The notes under the pieces: generated by a model | Database searches by the model: none | What the model was told of the DNA's origin: nothing | Seen by the model: only the letters and a program-made list of their open reading frames with translations | In this document: in pieces, positions 1 through 12,694 of the stretch | Numbering within the stretch: position 1 is the first letter of the stretch | How the letters are laid out: each line of letters begins with the position of its first letter | Program-made: the position numbers and the translations under genes | Assembly: GCA_031317595.1 (NCBI GenBank) | Contig: JANCMB010000001.1 | Coordinates: 434,001-498,000, forward strand | Origin: Glutamicibacter sp. PS | GTDB lineage: Bacteria; Actinomycetota; Actinomycetes; Actinomycetales; Micrococcaceae | DNA: 64,000 nt | Direction of reading: 5' to 3'

Positions 1-447
1 CAACGGGTGGCGCTGTTACGCATTGGCGGCAGGCTCGAGGAAGCCGAGCTACTCGCGCTCACCCAACTCGATGGGCCCTCCGGGGTCGAGAAACTAGTCC
101 GTCAACCTCGAGAGGCAAGTTCGTCCCAGGCACGCTGGTTGCTACGTCTTGCCACCGTTTGGCAGTGGCAAGGCGCCTACTCCCGAGCCGATGAGTGCTA
201 CGGGGCGGCGCTTGAGTGTTTCACCGCGACGACAGAGCCGGCGGATCCACGAACTTACGCGATGGACGTGGCATTCGCCTACCAGCACTACGGCAAGTCG
301 CTCTTCGAACAGGGACACTACCGTGAGGCCGAGTCCTGCTTTGCACAGGCCGAGAGCTTGCGGCGCGCACATGGGGCCCCGCAGGAGATGATCGACTCCT
401 CGGTGTTGGCGTTACGCGCCACCCGGCGCCGTCGCGCAAACCTCTAG
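1..447 (+). CDS. TPR-like protein, 5'-truncated by the window edge
   Basis: The frame is open from the first base, so only the C-terminal ~148 residues are present. They form helix pairs of tetratricopeptide type, with the alternating small/aromatic pattern seen in 'ATVWQWQGAYSRADECYGAA' and 'YQHYGKSLFEQGHYREAESC'. Such repeats act as protein-protein scaffolds, often in cytoplasmic regulators. No catalytic motif is visible and the N-terminal part that would reveal the partner domain lies outside the window. The end is basic (RATRRRRANL). A GTG at position 7 could serve as a start, but nothing supports an initiation there. Confidence 0.6.
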   Translation, partial: QRVALLRIGGRLEEAELLALTQLDGPSGVEKLVRQPREASSSQARWLLRLATVWQWQGAYSRADECYGAALECFTATTEPADPRTYAMDVAFAYQHYGKSLFEQGHYREAESCFAQAESLRRAHGAPQEMIDSSVLALRATRRRRANL

Positions 448-512
448 GCCACGCCCGGTTTCCCGTACCGCGGCAAATTGGCTCGAGCGCTGCATCATCG
501 TAGGCTGAGCCC

Positions 513-977
513 ATGCACACCGACCAAGCGTTGCAGTTGCGCGCCGCGAACCTCCCGGAAGACATTCCAGCGATACTACAGATCTGGCGAAGCGCGGTGG
601 AAGCCACGCACCATTTCTTATCGCAATCAGAGATCGGAGCGCTCGCCGAACTCATCGAAAATATGTATCTGGACCAGGTGCAGGTCACCGTGGCCCTGCA
701 CGGTGAGAAACCCGTGGGATTCAGCGGCCTCGCCGACGGCAAGCTGGAAATGCTGTTCGTCGCGCCGGAGGCCTTCGGTAGCGGAGTGGGGAGCGCGTTG
801 GTGCATGAAGCGCTGGCCGAGCATCCGCACCTTGAAGTGGATGTGAACGAGCAGAACCCACAGGCCCACGGCTTCTATACGCATCTGGGTTTCGAGCAGA
901 TCGGGCGCAGTGAACTCGACGGGCAGGGTAACCCGTATCCGCTGCTACACCTGCGCTACAGCGGACCGCGCCAATGA
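513..977 (+). CDS. yjaB: GNAT N-acetyltransferase, YjaB-like
   Basis: Single GNAT domain of 154 residues that transfers acetyl from acetyl-CoA to an amine. The acetyl-CoA loop is GSGVGSA (residues 89-95), and residues 111-127 (VNEQNPQAHGFYTHLGF) match the Escherichia coli YjaB hallmark VNEQN..A..FY...GF from memory. The early segment SAVEATHHFLS also matches the YjaB start. The substrate is unknown; YjaB has been described only as an acetyl-CoA-binding enzyme. The gene starts a compact cluster: its TGA overlaps the ATG of the hydrolase gene by four bases. Cytoplasmic, no signal peptide. Confidence 0.85.
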   Translation: MHTDQALQLRAANLPEDIPAILQIWRSAVEATHHFLSQSEIGALAELIENMYLDQVQVTVALHGEKPVGFSGLADGKLEMLFVAPEAFGSGVGSALVHEALAEHPHLEVDVNEQNPQAHGFYTHLGFEQIGRSELDGQGNPYPLLHLRYSGPRQ

Positions 978-1789
978 GCCTCGGCGGCGCCCCAGTGCTG
1001 CAGCGCGGGTCCGGCATTCCGGTGGTAATGGTGCATGGCAACGGGGTCGATCATCGTTGCCTGCTCCCGTTGGACCCTGCCTTCGCGCAGCCCGGGGTCT
1101 TTCGTCGGGTCTATGTTGATTTACCCGGTTTCGGGCAAACCCCGGCGCTGACCGGCCGTGGCGGCCTGCCGCAGCTCGCCGACTGGCTGGAGGGCACGGT
1201 GCGGGCGTTGGTCGGAGCGGAGCCCTTTGCGATCGTCGGTCAATCTCTCGGCGGGCTCTTGGCCACCGAGATCGCCGACCGCGTGCCCGGGCAAGTACTG
1301 GGCGTGGGCCTGTGCGCGCCGGTGGTGTACCCGCAGGCCGAACGGCGCACCCTGCCCGAACGGTGCATCTTGCACTCCGAGCCGCGACTACTGGCCAGCC
1401 TTCCCACGGCCGATGCGGAAAACTATGCGGACATGTCGGTGGTGCAAAGCGCGGCGAACTACAAGCGCTTCGCACGCTTCGTGCTGCCTGGAATCAGGGC
1501 GGCGAACGTGCGGGCCATGGCGAAGCTGGCCCGCGAGTACACTCTGCCGCGGCTTCCGGTGGAGGGCGCCGGCCAGTGGCCGCGTGGGGTGATTATCACC
1601 GGTCGGCAGGATCATGTGGTCGGCTACCAAGATCAACGCAGGCTCCGCGATCGCTTCGCCACGGCCGAGCTTGTCGAATTGGATCGTGCCGGACATAACG
1701 TGCACATCGATCGGCCGCGGCGGGTGCTGACGGCCATACGTAATTTTGCGGCCGCAGTGGCCGCCGAGGCAGAGGAGCAAGGACCGTGA
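974..1789 (+). CDS. alpha/beta-fold hydrolase
   Basis: 271-residue serine hydrolase. HGNG (21-24) forms the oxyanion hole, GQSLGG (89-94) is the nucleophile elbow with Ser91, and the likely acid and base are Asp213 (GRQDHVV) and His241 (RAGHNVHID). The order and spacing fit a soluble lidded alpha/beta hydrolase such as an esterase or C-C hydrolase; the substrate cannot be deduced. Both ends overlap neighbours by four bases (ATGA with the acetyltransferase gene, GTGA with the next gene), which indicates translational coupling. Confidence 0.85.
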   Translation: MSLGGAPVLQRGSGIPVVMVHGNGVDHRCLLPLDPAFAQPGVFRRVYVDLPGFGQTPALTGRGGLPQLADWLEGTVRALVGAEPFAIVGQSLGGLLATEIADRVPGQVLGVGLCAPVVYPQAERRTLPERCILHSEPRLLASLPTADAENYADMSVVQSAANYKRFARFVLPGIRAANVRAMAKLAREYTLPRLPVEGAGQWPRGVIITGRQDHVVGYQDQRRLRDRFATAELVELDRAGHNVHIDRPRRVLTAIRNFAAAVAAEAEEQGP

Positions 1790-2751
1790 GCCAGCAACGA
1801 ATCGTGATTTTAGGCGGCACCGGCGCGATGGGTGCGGCCACCGCCGCACGTTTCGCCCGCGCCGGCTGGCGGGTCGAGGTAACCGGAAGGAACGCGCAAT
1901 TAGTCCCGGAGCCACTGCGTGAGCTCGGGGTGCGTTTCCGCGCACTTGACCGGGCCGACACCAACGGGATCGGCCAGCTGCTGTCAGATGGCGCCGATCT
2001 ATTGGTGGACATGGTGTGCTTCGACGCCCAACGAACCGATGAACTGCTTCGGTGGGCGGCCGACTGTACCTCGAGTGCGGTAATCTCCTCGCGTGCCGTC
2101 TACACCGACGCGATGGGGCGACATGTCAACGCCGAGCAGCCACCCGAGTTTACCGGGCCGGTACCCGAATCCCAGCCCTGTGTCGCTCCCGGAGCGCGGG
2201 ATCTGGACCCGTTTACCCGCGAAGGCTACGCCCCGGGCAAACGCGCCATGGAGTTACGGGTTCTGGAGAGCGGGTTGCCGGTCAGCGTGCTGCGCCCGGG
2301 AAAGGTGCACGGAGCCTGGGCCCGCAACGCGCGCACCGCTGGGATCGTGGAGGCCATGCAAGAAAAGCCGAAGGAGCTTCGGGTGTCGGGCCTGGACTCG
2401 GTGCAGTCGCTAACTGCGGCGTCCAACGTTGCCCAACTGCTCGAGCTCGTCGCCACGCACCCCGCGGCACGCGTGCTGAATGCGGCGGACGCCCATCCGG
2501 TCACGGCTCGGGCAATTTTTGAGCGGATCGCACACACGGTGGGATATGTCGGGGAGGTGCGCGAGGCCGGAGATGGTCCGTCTACTCTCGCCAATCCCTT
2601 TGCCTCGGCCCACCCGTTCGAGCTGGATATTAGCGCCGCGAAAGAGTTGGGGTATCGCCCGGCGGATAGTTTTTCGCTGCTAGCCGAGGAGGTGCAATGG
2701 GTGCTGGATTCCCAGCGTGCCGGGGCGCTTCATGGGAGGATGGGAGCATGA
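1786..2751 (+). CDS. NAD(P)-dependent epimerase/dehydratase-like protein
   Basis: 321 residues with an N-terminal Rossmann fold: GGTGAMG at 10-16 binds the dinucleotide. An extended-SDR catalytic pair YxxxK is visible at Tyr149/Lys153 (GYAPGK), preceded by serines around 99-103. The architecture is that of atypical sugar-nucleotide epimerase/dehydratase family members, but the substrate is not evident. It starts at a GTG that overlaps the hydrolase stop and its own stop overlaps the ATG of the OsmC gene, so it is in the middle of a coupled operon. Confidence 0.82.
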   Translation: MSQQRIVILGGTGAMGAATAARFARAGWRVEVTGRNAQLVPEPLRELGVRFRALDRADTNGIGQLLSDGADLLVDMVCFDAQRTDELLRWAADCTSSAVISSRAVYTDAMGRHVNAEQPPEFTGPVPESQPCVAPGARDLDPFTREGYAPGKRAMELRVLESGLPVSVLRPGKVHGAWARNARTAGIVEAMQEKPKELRVSGLDSVQSLTAASNVAQLLELVATHPAARVLNAADAHPVTARAIFERIAHTVGYVGEVREAGDGPSTLANPFASAHPFELDISAAKELGYRPADSFSLLAEEVQWVLDSQRAGALHGRMGA

Positions 2752-3188
2752 GTGAAAATACCCGATCCCTTCGTGAAGTGAGCATCGAACGCACCGAGTC
2801 CCGCCGCTACCGGGCGACCAGCGCCGAAACCGGTGCCAGCGTCGAATTTGGTCAAGGGGAGGGGCTGCTGACCCCGGTGGAGCTGCTGTTGGCCGCCATT
2901 GCCGGCTGCTCGGCCATCGACGTGGATGTGGCAACCACCCGCCGCACCGAACCGGAGAAGTTCGAGGTGGCCGCCAGCGGGTACAAGGTGACCGAAGATG
3001 GGGCCAGCAAAATGGAGGACATCATCATGTCCTTCGACCTCAAGTTCCCGGATACCGAGGACGGACGCAAGGCCCGAGGCATGGTCGAGCGCATCGTGAA
3101 GCTCTCCCACGACAAGTACTGCACCGTTTCGCGCACCGTGGAGCACGGCGCGAGCGTGCGGAGCATCGTCGAAACCGATCAGGTGTAG
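2748..3188 (+). CDS. OsmC/Ohr-family peroxiredoxin-like protein
   Basis: 146 residues. OsmC-fold proteins reduce organic hydroperoxides with two cysteines; here they are Cys54 ([11 protein letters not shown]) and Cys125 ([10 protein letters not shown]), at the usual separation of about 70 residues, so peroxidase activity is plausible. The start was set at the ATG overlapping the upstream stop (ATGA) because GGGAGGA lies about 10 bases before it; an upstream GTG would extend the protein inside the epimerase gene. It fits as a cytoplasmic oxidative-stress protein. Confidence 0.88.
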   Translation: MSENTRSLREVSIERTESRRYRATSAETGASVEFGQGEGLLTPVELLLAAIAGCSAIDVDVATTRRTEPEKFEVAASGYKVTEDGASKMEDIIMSFDLKFPDTEDGRKARGMVERIVKLSHDKYCTVSRTVEHGASVRSIVETDQV

Positions 3189-3205
3189 CCCGAAAGCGTA
3201 GTGCG

Positions 3206-3544
3206 ATGAATTCGGAGGTGCTTCGGTCGATTGCCCTGTTCGCGCTGGCCGCGCTCGCCGAAATCGGCGGGGCCTGGCTGGTATGGCAGGGGCTGCGCGA
3301 GCACCGCGGCCTGCTCTGGGTCGGGGGCGGGGTGGTGCTGCTGGGTCTTTATGGCGTGGTGGCCACCCTGCAGCCGGATGCGAATTTCGGACGTATCCTC
3401 GCGGCCTATGGCGGGGTATTTATCGTCGGCTCGCTGGCGTGGGGTGCAGTGCTCGATGGCTACCGCCCGGACCGGTTTGACCTCATCGGCGCCGCCATTT
3501 GCCTGGTGGGCGTCGGTGTCATTATGTACTCGCCACGAGGCTAA
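3206..3544 (+). CDS. YnfA/UPF0060 family membrane protein
   Basis: 112 residues with four predicted transmembrane helices and short loops, the size and layout of YnfA (UPF0060). The segments [32 protein letters not shown] and [12 protein letters not shown] match the family pattern. YnfA folds like small multidrug resistance (SMR) transporters, and efflux has been proposed for some members; the substrate here is unknown. It follows the OsmC gene by 17 bases, so it is probably the last gene of this operon. Confidence 0.9.
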   Translation: MNSEVLRSIALFALAALAEIGGAWLVWQGLREHRGLLWVGGGVVLLGLYGVVATLQPDANFGRILAAYGGVFIVGSLAWGAVLDGYRPDRFDLIGAAICLVGVGVIMYSPRG

Positions 3545-3780
3545 TCTTCGCTGGGTGAAAAGCCTCCATGGCTCCTTGCTGAAAGTTTCATGAACATGGA
3601 TCCGTAGCGATTTGCCGCGATGTTCCTCGCAGTTCGTGGATTTTGTCGATTTTTGCCATGAATTCCGCGCTTGGGTTGAGTTCCCGCCGTGTATTGCGTC
3701 GTCTGCGCCCAGTATTCTGCCCTAGTCAGGGCGGACTCCTCGTCGTAGGGTCAGGGTGTCCCCACGTTTAAGGAGCAGTG

Positions 3781-5001
3781 ATGCAAACTCAGAACGTTTT
3801 CGGCAACATCGATTGGGCGCTGTTGACACAAAGGGTTGTCACCGCGCTGATTATTCTCCTCGTCACCTGGCTGTTGGCCAAGATCATCAAATGGGCCATC
3901 GGCAAGCTAGTGACCAGGGTGAAATTCCTTCAGAAACAAGGCAACGACGGAGCGCAACTAGGCCAGTCACTGGGCAAGGTCGCGAGCCTGATCGTTTGGT
4001 TATTCGGCCTGGTGGCCATCCTGCAGCTGTTCTCGTTGACCGAGGTACTATCCCCGGTGCAGAACCTGCTCACAGGGGTTATGGCCTTTATCCCGAACCT
4101 TATTGGTGCGGGCTTCATCTTCTTTATCGGTTACGTCATTGCCAATATCGTCCGACAGCTGGTTGTCACCGCGCTATCGACCGTCGACTTCTCCGCCCTG
4201 GTCAAGAAATTCTCCAAGGACCGCGAGGAACTCGATGAGGCCGCTAACCGCGAGGCTCAAGGCAAGATCGTCGACGTACTGGCTAACGTCCTGTTTGCCC
4301 TGATCCTGCTGGTCGTGGCCATTGCCGCCCTGCAGGTGCTGGGTCTGGAAGCTATCTCCGGTCCTGCACAGCGCATGCTTGAACTGGTACTGGCCGCCAT
4401 CCCACAGGTGCTGATGGCACTGGTGCTGCTGGCCATCGGTATTATGATCGCCAAGTTCGTTGGGCAGCTGCTCGAATCCACCCTGCACGGGGTGGGCACC
4501 GACCGGGCCGTCGCCGGCTGGGGCATCGTGCCGGAGGGGCAGAGCGCCTCGGGCATTATCGCCACCATCGTGCGCATCGCCATTGTGCTCTTCTTCGGTG
4601 TGATGGCCGCACAGATGCTGAACTTCCCGGCGATCACCAACATCCTCAACGAGGTACTGGCCTTGGGTGGCCGGGTGCTCTTCGGTGGCCTGATCATCGC
4701 CGCCGGTTTCGTCGTGGCCAATGTGATCAGCAAGTTCATGGCCGACGGCACCGCCTCGAAGATCGTGCGTTACACCGCGATCGCATTGTTCGTGGCCATG
4801 GGCCTGCGCTACATGGGCCTGGCCGATTCGATCGTGAATATGGCCTTCGGCGCGGTAGTCATTGGTGCGGCGCTGGCTGCGGCATTGGCCTTCGGGCTCG
4901 GCGGACGCGATGCAGCGGCCAAGGTGCTGGCCAAGTCCAAGCTGGGCGAGGACAACGGACCTAAGGGTACCGACCTGCCGGATACCGATCCGTTCCGCTA
5001 A
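3781..5001 (+). CDS. CmpX-like mechanosensitive-channel-related membrane protein
   Basis: About 406 residues with repeated glycine/valine-rich helices of the conserved TM-helix type found in CmpX and some MscS-like proteins. At least eight hydrophobic segments occur, arranged as three similar units (for example GLVAILQLFSLTEVLSPVQN, VAIAALQVLGLEAISGPAQR and FFGVMAAQMLNFPAITNILN). The C-terminal AFGLGGRDAAAKVL is a typical ending. The ATG at 3781 is preferred over the GTG three bases upstream because AGGAG at 3771 is then five bases away. The role is inferred as an inner-membrane channel or membrane-tension protein; no β-domain of a full MscS is seen. Confidence 0.8.
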   Translation: MQTQNVFGNIDWALLTQRVVTALIILLVTWLLAKIIKWAIGKLVTRVKFLQKQGNDGAQLGQSLGKVASLIVWLFGLVAILQLFSLTEVLSPVQNLLTGVMAFIPNLIGAGFIFFIGYVIANIVRQLVVTALSTVDFSALVKKFSKDREELDEAANREAQGKIVDVLANVLFALILLVVAIAALQVLGLEAISGPAQRMLELVLAAIPQVLMALVLLAIGIMIAKFVGQLLESTLHGVGTDRAVAGWGIVPEGQSASGIIATIVRIAIVLFFGVMAAQMLNFPAITNILNEVLALGGRVLFGGLIIAAGFVVANVISKFMADGTASKIVRYTAIALFVAMGLRYMGLADSIVNMAFGAVVIGAALAAALAFGLGGRDAAAKVLAKSKLGEDNGPKGTDLPDTDPFR

Positions 5002-5037
5002 AGCTCAGGCTCGATCAACCGACGATCGGCACTATCG

Positions 5038-5069
5038 GGGGATCGCCCACCACACGGTGGGCGGTCCCC
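5038..5069. terminator. bidirectional hairpin terminator
   Basis: A 14-bp stem (GGGGATCGCCCACC pairing with GGTGGGCGGTCCCC, one G:T) with an ACAC loop. It lies between two convergent genes. Confidence 0.8.
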
Positions 5070-5086
5070 TTGCCTGTGCCCGGTAA

Positions 5087-6091
5087 TTATTGGTGCAAGG
5101 GCAGCTCGCGTGCCGAGGCCGGCTGCGGGTCACTGGCCAGCCGGGAGTACAGCAGGGTATCCACGCGCTGCCCGTCAATGAGGAACTTGCCGCGCTCGCG
5201 GCCCTCGCAGATGAATCCGGCCCTTTCGGCCACGCGGCGTGAGCCCGGATTATTCACGCGCAGGCCCAACTCGAGCCGGTGGATCCCGTGAGTATTGAAA
5301 AGTACCCGAGCCAGGGTACGCAGCGCCGCGCTGACCACACCACGTCCCCGGTACGCGTCATGCATCCAGTACCAGACCCAGGCGTTGTGATTGGTGGCAT
5401 CGATTCCGGCGCTGACCAGACCGACCAGCCCGTTTTTGGTGGCGATGGCCAGTGGGAGCTGCTGGTTGGCCGGATCCAGCAGCCGGGCCACATACTCTTC
5501 GGCCTCCGCCATGGTGGTCACCTGACCTTGCCGAGCCATGGCCACGGCGTCCGAATCAAAGGCCGCCAACACCGCCGGTGCGTCCTCCGGTACGAGAGGG
5601 CGCAGGAAGATGCCGTCCTGTGCTGCGGCAGAACGCGGCGCGTCGTCGGTGTTCGGCCGCTCGATCTCTTCGGCTGCGGGTAGCGGCTCACTGGTCGCCG
5701 TGCCCTGATGAAAGAGTAAACGCCATTCGCCCTCGTGCTGTTGCCACAGCGAACTGCGGTGGGCCGGCACCTCACCGAGCTCGGAACGCCAGCGAAGCAG
5801 CGCGGTCTGCGGGGCCAGCAACCACAGCTGCGGTGCGAGCACTTCTCTTTCGGCGCCGGAGGCGGCATCGGCCGCGGGCTCGGCTTGTAGCAGGGCCACG
5901 ATGGCGGCGAGATCATAGTTGGTGCCCGAGACGCCGACCTCGGTGAAGTACGGGTGCAGCAGCTTGCGCAGGGCCTTTTCGTCGTGCCGCACGGTCGGAT
6001 CCAGTAGCCGTGCCTCACGGGCGGTCAGTTGCTCGACGAGGGGAGCGGCGTGGTCGAGAATCCGCGGAAAATCCGTGTGCTGCATGTTCAC
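5087..6091 (-). CDS. NTF2/DUF4440-like domain fused to a RimJ/RimL-type GNAT acetyltransferase
   Basis: 334 residues with two parts. Residues ~10-130 look like an NTF2-fold DUF4440 domain (start LTAREARLLDPTVRHDEKALRKLLHPYFTE... and ending near SSLWQQHEGEWRLLFHQGT), a pattern common in small ligand-binding or stress proteins. A linker rich in Glu/Pro leads to a GNAT domain (~160-320) with acetyl-CoA loop YRGRGVVSAALRTL and the RimJ/L-like NNPGSRRVAERAGF. The GNAT half probably acetylates an N-terminus or a small amine. A second in-frame ATG lies two codons in. It is divergent from the thiamine operon and its promoter region abuts the riboswitch promoter. Confidence 0.78.
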   Translation of the reverse strand: MNMQHTDFPRILDHAAPLVEQLTAREARLLDPTVRHDEKALRKLLHPYFTEVGVSGTNYDLAAIVALLQAEPAADAASGAEREVLAPQLWLLAPQTALLRWRSELGEVPAHRSSLWQQHEGEWRLLFHQGTATSEPLPAAEEIERPNTDDAPRSAAAQDGIFLRPLVPEDAPAVLAAFDSDAVAMARQGQVTTMAEAEEYVARLLDPANQQLPLAIATKNGLVGLVSAGIDATNHNAWVWYWMHDAYRGRGVVSAALRTLARVLFNTHGIHRLELGLRVNNPGSRRVAERAGFICEGRERGKFLIDGQRVDTLLYSRLASDPQPASARELPLHQ

Positions 6092-6157
6092 AGTAGATCA
6101 CGCCGCGAGGCTAAATGCTCACGTCATGGAATTTCGCGTAGTGAGCCGGCTCATGCT

Positions 6158-6163
6158 TATAAT
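6158..6163 (+). promoter_or_regulatory. -10 box of the thiamine operon promoter
   Basis: A perfect TATAAT lies about 10-15 bases before the first conserved base of the TPP aptamer, so transcription would start at the aptamer. No convincing -35 box is seen 17 bases upstream. Confidence 0.6.
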
Positions 6164-6171
6164 CGCAACAA

Positions 6172-6261
6172 CTTCGCGGGAGCCCACCGATTGGAACGTG
6201 GGCTGAGAGGGCCGAACGCCGACCGCCAGACCTGATGCGGGTGATGCCGCCGTAGGAAGGA
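6172..6261 (+). promoter_or_regulatory. TPP riboswitch (THI element)
   Basis: The conserved aptamer cores are present: GGCTGAGAGG at 6200 and ACCTGATGCGGGTGATGCCG at 6229 followed by CCGTAGGAAG. Together they match the thiamine-pyrophosphate aptamer (CUGAGA ... ACCUGAU...GGAUAAUGCC..CGUAGGA-A). The purine-rich end (GGAAGGAAG) overlaps the ribosome-binding site of thiO, 10 bases before its GTG, so ligand binding probably blocks translation initiation rather than, or as well as, transcription. No separate terminator hairpin is visible between aptamer and start. Confidence 0.95.
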
Positions 6262-6272
6262 AGTGTGCCGTC

Positions 6273-8455
<2,183 letters not shown>

Positions 8456-9604
8456 ATGCCGCTGGCCCCGTTGGTGGCCCCCGGTCCGCCGCTGTCACCG
8501 GATGAGCTGGCCCGCTACGCCCGGCATCTGACCCTGCCCGGGGTCGGTCCCGAGGGTCAGCGCCGCATCCGCAACGCCAAGGTGCTGCTGGTCGGCGCCG
8601 GGGGACTGGGTGCCCCGATCCTCCAGTATCTGGTGGCCGCCGGCCTCGGCGAGCTGACCGTGATCGACGACGACCGCGTGGAATCCTCCAACCTACAGCG
8701 CCAGGTCATTCACCGCGAGGCCGATGTGGGCCTGACCAAGGTGGACTCGGCAGTGCAGGCCGCACGCCGGTTGGATGCGGGTGCGCGCATCACCCCGATC
8801 CGTGGCCAGCTCACGCCGGACAACGCCCTGGAGCTCTTCGCCGCCCACGACCTGGTCATCGATGGCACCGATAACTTTGCCACCCGCTACCTGAGCAACG
8901 ACGCGGCCGAGCTGAGTGGTACCCCGCTGGTGTGGGGCACGATCTTCCAGTTCTCCGGCCAGGTCTCGGTGTTCACCCCGGGCCACGGTCCGATGCTGCG
9001 CGACTTATTCCCGGAGATGCCCGACGCCGACTCGGTGCCCAGTTGCGCCGAGGGCGGGGTCTTCGGCGCGCTGTGCGGAGTGGTGGGCGCCACCATGGCC
9101 ACCGAGGCGCTGAAGCTCATCTGCGGGGTGGGCGAGCCGCTCATCGGACGGCTTTGGTGCTATGACGCGGCCGCGGCCCACACCATGACTCTGGAGCTTG
9201 AAACCGACCCGGACCGCGAACCTGTCCGGGAGCTGGGGGAGTACCACCAGGTCTGCGCCGCGCCCCCTGCAACGGTGCAGGAGCTGGAGGTCAGCGAACT
9301 GGCCGCAGTGCAGGCAGGCGCGACGGTGCAACTGGTGGATGTGCGCGAGAGCTGGGAACGCGAAGTGGTGGCCATCCCCGGCAGTATCCATGTGCCACTG
9401 GACAGGGTACTGGCCGAAGGGTGGGCGGCGTTGCCGGACGCGCCGGAAGGTCGCGTCACCGTGCTGGTGTGCAAGACCGGGGCGCGTTCACAGCGCGCGG
9501 CCAGCGCGCTACTGGCCGCCGACGCGCAGGCCACGGTGCTGAATCTGGCCGGCGGTACGCTGCGCTGGGCCAGCGAGGTGCGCGGTAAAGTTCTCGACTA
9601 TTAG
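8456..9604 (+). CDS. thiF: ThiF/MoeZ-type adenylyltransferase with C-terminal rhodanese domain
   Basis: 382 residues. The E1-like domain (~15-260) has the ATP loop GAGGLG (47-52), the SSNLQRQVIH adenylate motif and TDNFATRYLSND; the catalytic-loop cysteine is in PSCAEGGVFG. The rhodanese domain (~275-382) carries the persulfide cysteine at 339 in VCKTGARS. It activates the ThiS C-terminus by adenylation and then transfers sulfur from its own rhodanese. MoeZ-like enzymes with this layout can also serve molybdopterin and other carriers; the operon makes thiamine the main assignment. The zinc-binding CxxC pairs of MoeB are not evident. Confidence 0.93.
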   Translation: MPLAPLVAPGPPLSPDELARYARHLTLPGVGPEGQRRIRNAKVLLVGAGGLGAPILQYLVAAGLGELTVIDDDRVESSNLQRQVIHREADVGLTKVDSAVQAARRLDAGARITPIRGQLTPDNALELFAAHDLVIDGTDNFATRYLSNDAAELSGTPLVWGTIFQFSGQVSVFTPGHGPMLRDLFPEMPDADSVPSCAEGGVFGALCGVVGATMATEALKLICGVGEPLIGRLWCYDAAAAHTMTLELETDPDREPVRELGEYHQVCAAPPATVQELEVSELAAVQAGATVQLVDVRESWEREVVAIPGSIHVPLDRVLAEGWAALPDAPEGRVTVLVCKTGARSQRAASALLAADAQATVLNLAGGTLRWASEVRGKVLDY

Positions 9605-9634
9605 TGCTGCTCGCTGATCTGCAAGGATGGAAGG

Positions 9635-10168
9635 GTGAGTGAAACGAATCGACTAATCATCCGCCAGCTGCGGCCCAGCGATCGGCACCAGGCCGAAGCC
9701 CTGCATGAGCAGTTGCTGGCTGACGAATTCGAGTTCCTCGTCGGACGCGGTGAGCGGGAGTCCTTCGCCGACTACGTGGCCCGGCAACTGGCCAACGAGG
9801 AGGGCCGCGACATACCCGAGGGCTGGGTGCGTGCCGGATTCTATGTGGCCGAACGCGACGGGGAGCTGCTGGGACGGCTCGGCGTGCGCTATGAACTGAA
9901 CGCCTTCCTCGCCTCGGTGGCCGGCCACCTAGGCTACGGGGTGGGCCCGGCTTACCGCCGCCAAGGGGTGGCCGAGGCCCTAGCCCGCTTCGGTCTGCGG
10001 CGGCTCCACGTCTCCGGCGTCGACCAGGCGCTGATCACCTGCGACGAGGCCAATACCGGGTCGCGGGCCACCATTGAAAAGGTCGGCGGCCGCCTCGATC
10101 GGCAGCAACCGACGGTTCGTCGTCATGACGGCGGAACGACGCTGCGGTTCTGGGCCCCCACCGGCTGA
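9635..10168 (+). CDS. GNAT family N-acetyltransferase
   Basis: 177 residues. The GNAT core includes GPAYRRQGVAEALARFGLRRL (acetyl-CoA loop RRQGVAE) and a following beta strand with DEANTGSRATIEKVGGRLD, the pattern of COG3981-like predicted acetyltransferases. Start is the GTG at 9635, with GGAAGG directly before it. Substrate unknown. It is separated from thiF by 30 bases and is not obviously related to thiamine metabolism. Confidence 0.82.
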   Translation: MSETNRLIIRQLRPSDRHQAEALHEQLLADEFEFLVGRGERESFADYVARQLANEEGRDIPEGWVRAGFYVAERDGELLGRLGVRYELNAFLASVAGHLGYGVGPAYRRQGVAEALARFGLRRLHVSGVDQALITCDEANTGSRATIEKVGGRLDRQQPTVRRHDGGTTLRFWAPTG

Positions 10169-10313
10169 ATAGCACCGCCAGATACCCGCGCGCTGTTGCG
10201 TACAACACGCTGACACGGCTTTTTTGGTGGGAGCGCGTAAAATAGAATCTTGGGTCAACTGTGGCCCCGACCCAATGACCCTAAAACTCTCTAGCGGAAG
10301 TGAGCCTTCACGC

Positions 10314-12207
<1,894 letters not shown>

Positions 12208-12221
<14 letters not shown>

Positions 12222-12630
12222 CACGCGTGCCAAGGGCGGCACTCTCGGCGGGCTGTGGCGCGCCGGGGTGGCCGCCCTGGTCGGCGCCGTGTTTGGAACG
12301 TTGGCGCATGCCTCGCTGACCTACCTCGGGGACATTCCGCTGCCCTGGGGTCTGGCCTTGGCCTGGGCACTATTGGGGGTGCTGGTCTACTGGGCCACCG
12401 TCGCCAGCGGCAAGCTCTGGGCCGGGGCCCTGAGCCTGCTGCTGTGCTACGTGCTCGTGGGAGCGATCTCCTTCCTCGGCAATGACCAGTTGATTCTGTC
12501 GATCGGGTACCTGCAGTATTTGCCGGCCCCGACCGTGGTGTCGTTGCTGTGGATGTATGGCATGATCATCCCCGCGGTCATTGGCCTGCTGCGAGCCCTG
12601 AAGGTACTGCGTCTACAGCGCGCTGGCTAA
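12208..12630 (+). CDS. small membrane protein of unknown function
   Basis: 140 residues with four hydrophobic segments, beginning around residues 16-38, 43-64, 68-88 and 108-131, and no charged catalytic motif. The GTG start overlaps the end of typA by 14 bases, so translation is likely coupled to it. I do not recognise the family. A small membrane protein next to typA is seen in other actinobacteria from memory, but its role is not known to me. Confidence 0.7.
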
Positions 12631-12642
12631 CGTTCCACACAG

Positions 12643-12678
12643 AAAATGCCCTAACCCCGCGCGGGGTTAGGGCATTTT
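12643..12678. terminator. perfect palindrome terminator, bidirectional
   Basis: A perfect 18-bp inverted repeat (AAAATGCCCTAACCCCGC and its complement) with no spacer. It lies between the small membrane protein gene and the convergent ArsR gene, with A-run and T-run at the two ends. Confidence 0.9.
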
Positions 12679-12694
12679 CGTTCTTGTGCTTCGG

